Assembly (NCBI GenBank): GCA_905250025.1
Contig: CAJNOJ010000053.1
Location: forward strand, 1 to 64,000
Origin: Adineta ricciae
Taxonomy: Eukaryota; Rotifera; Eurotatoria; Adinetida; Adinetidae
Reading direction: 5' to 3'
Length of the DNA: 64,000 nt
Shown here: in pieces, positions 62,873 through 64,000 of the stretch
How the letters are laid out: each line of letters begins with the position of its first letter
Numbering within the stretch: the first letter of the stretch is position 1
The notes under the pieces: model-generated
Seen by the model: the letters and a program-made list of their open reading frames with translations, nothing else
The model's database searches: none
Told to the model about the DNA's origin: nothing
Program-made: the position numbers and the translations under genes

Positions 62873-64000
62873 ATGGCCGAAAGCGTCACAGAAAACATGA
62901 TGGCCACGACGACGACAAACGATGGAGAAGCCAAAAGTAACCTGTCTATTAATCAGACTGTAGGGAAATTGATTTCTTTTAGTCTCAGTAGTAAGTAGTA
63001 CAGAACCGGTGACTTCATTAAATGAACCAATGATGTTGGATACGACGACGACGACGGCGACGAGAGCAGGCGAACAACAGATAAGTGTTGTTGATGATGG
63101 CGCACTCCAAGCAGTTCTAAGTTCCATGACCGAACCAGAAATGCATGCGTTCCTGGAAGAACTTAATAAAACAGGAAAAGCATGTGAGTAATGACGAAAT
63201 CTATCAAGATTTATCTGTTTCTGTGCAGATTTACCTGGTATTGGACAAACGATTGAACTTTTGACCGTTCCTGCTCCTACTGAAACATCAACAGTTCTGC
63301 CTGTCGCTATACCTGCACCCCAATCGTCCTCATCAGCGGCGATTCTTCTTCAAGAGCTAACAACATTGATTCAGCATCCTCCAAATGATATTGTACCGAT
63401 TGAGATGCAGCCAAACCATCCCCGACAAACTTATGTGATTCCATCAGATTCACGCCAAGCTCGTAATGCGAATACCTATGTTGGTAGTAGTGGCCGACCA
63501 GGTACTGCTGTTAAATCAACAGTATCGTCGAACAATGGAACAGCAATTCGCAAATCTTCGCAGCAAGCATCAATCACTGATGATCGAATGTTCTTCGGAC
63601 GATCACCCTCATCGAACCACACCACGATCGGACAAGGGCAGTATCATAACCGTATTGGATTGATGGCAAACAGACAATCACAGGTAACGATTTCGCCAGC
63701 AGCCGGACATCATCATCAATCAGCTCAACGGCGACCACTTTCTTGGTACGAGTAGGTGTTTTCTAAGTAGAAATTTTCTCGAAATGTTCTATTCAAATTC
63801 AGGAACCGTTTTCGACGCCACTCCTCTGGCGATGAACTCGATTCCGACCTTGACTTATCTCCACCCTCATATTCAATCAATAGTAATGACAATCAAGGTC
63901 CAACGCGCCGTTCCACACGTATTCCAAAACCAAAACAAGATGCTGACTTCGTTACATTTCCACTCTTAGATCGTGATGAACAAGAAAATCCGCTAACACC
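62873..64000 (+). CDS. Partial gene, unknown (cut by window end)
   Basis: Exons from ATG 62873 (MAESVTENMMATTTTNDGEA) through about 63000-63182, 63229-63753 and 63803 onward. The protein is Ser/Thr/Gln-rich and mostly disordered; recognisable pieces are a helix QAVLSSMTEPEMHAFLEELN, and a basic patch (GPTRRSTRIPKPKQDADFV) like those in nuclear proteins. The reading frame is still open at 64000. An acceptor-like TTTTCTTGAAG directly precedes the ATG. It may be a chromatin or transcription protein, but nothing seen is diagnostic. Confidence 0.6.

Overview
This window reads as nuclear DNA of a bdelloid rotifer, most like Adineta. The support is an A+T-rich composition, dense genes split by tiny GT-AG introns (about 40-75 bp), animal-type protein families throughout, and a large multi-exon group 3 LEA (desiccation-protectant) gene. 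No transposon, retroelement, CRISPR array, tRNA or rRNA gene was recognised. Most models come from joining reading frames at GT/AG pairs in matching phase.

Layout. 1-7.4 kb: a receptor-like gene (SUEL lectin, CUB, Thr-rich stalk, one membrane span). 7.7-9.7 kb (minus): a small membrane-anchored unknown and an ATF4-type bZIP whose leader carries the classic two-uORF arrangement. 10.5-12 kb: an intronless protein with six zinc-ribbon repeats joined to an ADP-ribosyltransferase-like domain. 12.2-15.5 kb: two divergent BarH homeobox paralogues with a 76-bp inverted repeat between them. 16.9-18.2 kb: a trypsin-like protease. 19-26 kb: two Shisa-like genes, MINDY deubiquitinase (minus), MORN5 and an SLC1 glutamate transporter. 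26.2-34.9 kb: NDRG, a duplicated C/H-motif protein, a GalNAc-transferase and Mediator MED15. 35-46 kb: a secreted unknown (minus), a small single-pass protein, RPS11, an NBR1-like autophagy receptor, a 66-residue membrane protein and a prolyl 4-hydroxylase.

48.4-57.5 kb is the most interesting region. It holds an ERG (KCNH/hERG-type) potassium channel gene with two alternative copies of the pore exons. A 4.5-kb intron in its C-terminal coding part contains an entire LEA gene on the opposite strand. 58.7-64 kb is a tight same-strand run: UTP4/cirhin, Cu/Zn superoxide dismutase, SSU72 and a partial gene cut by the window end. The gaps in this run are only 120-173 bp and several have splice acceptors just before the ATG, as expected for spliced-leader trans-splicing, which bdelloids are known to use.

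Stress themes recur (LEA, SOD, ATF4 with uORFs, NBR1), but that these genes act together is inference. The strongest leads are the duplicated ERG pore cassette, the nested LEA gene, the ATF4 uORFs, the zinc-ribbon/ART protein and the BarH inverted repeat.
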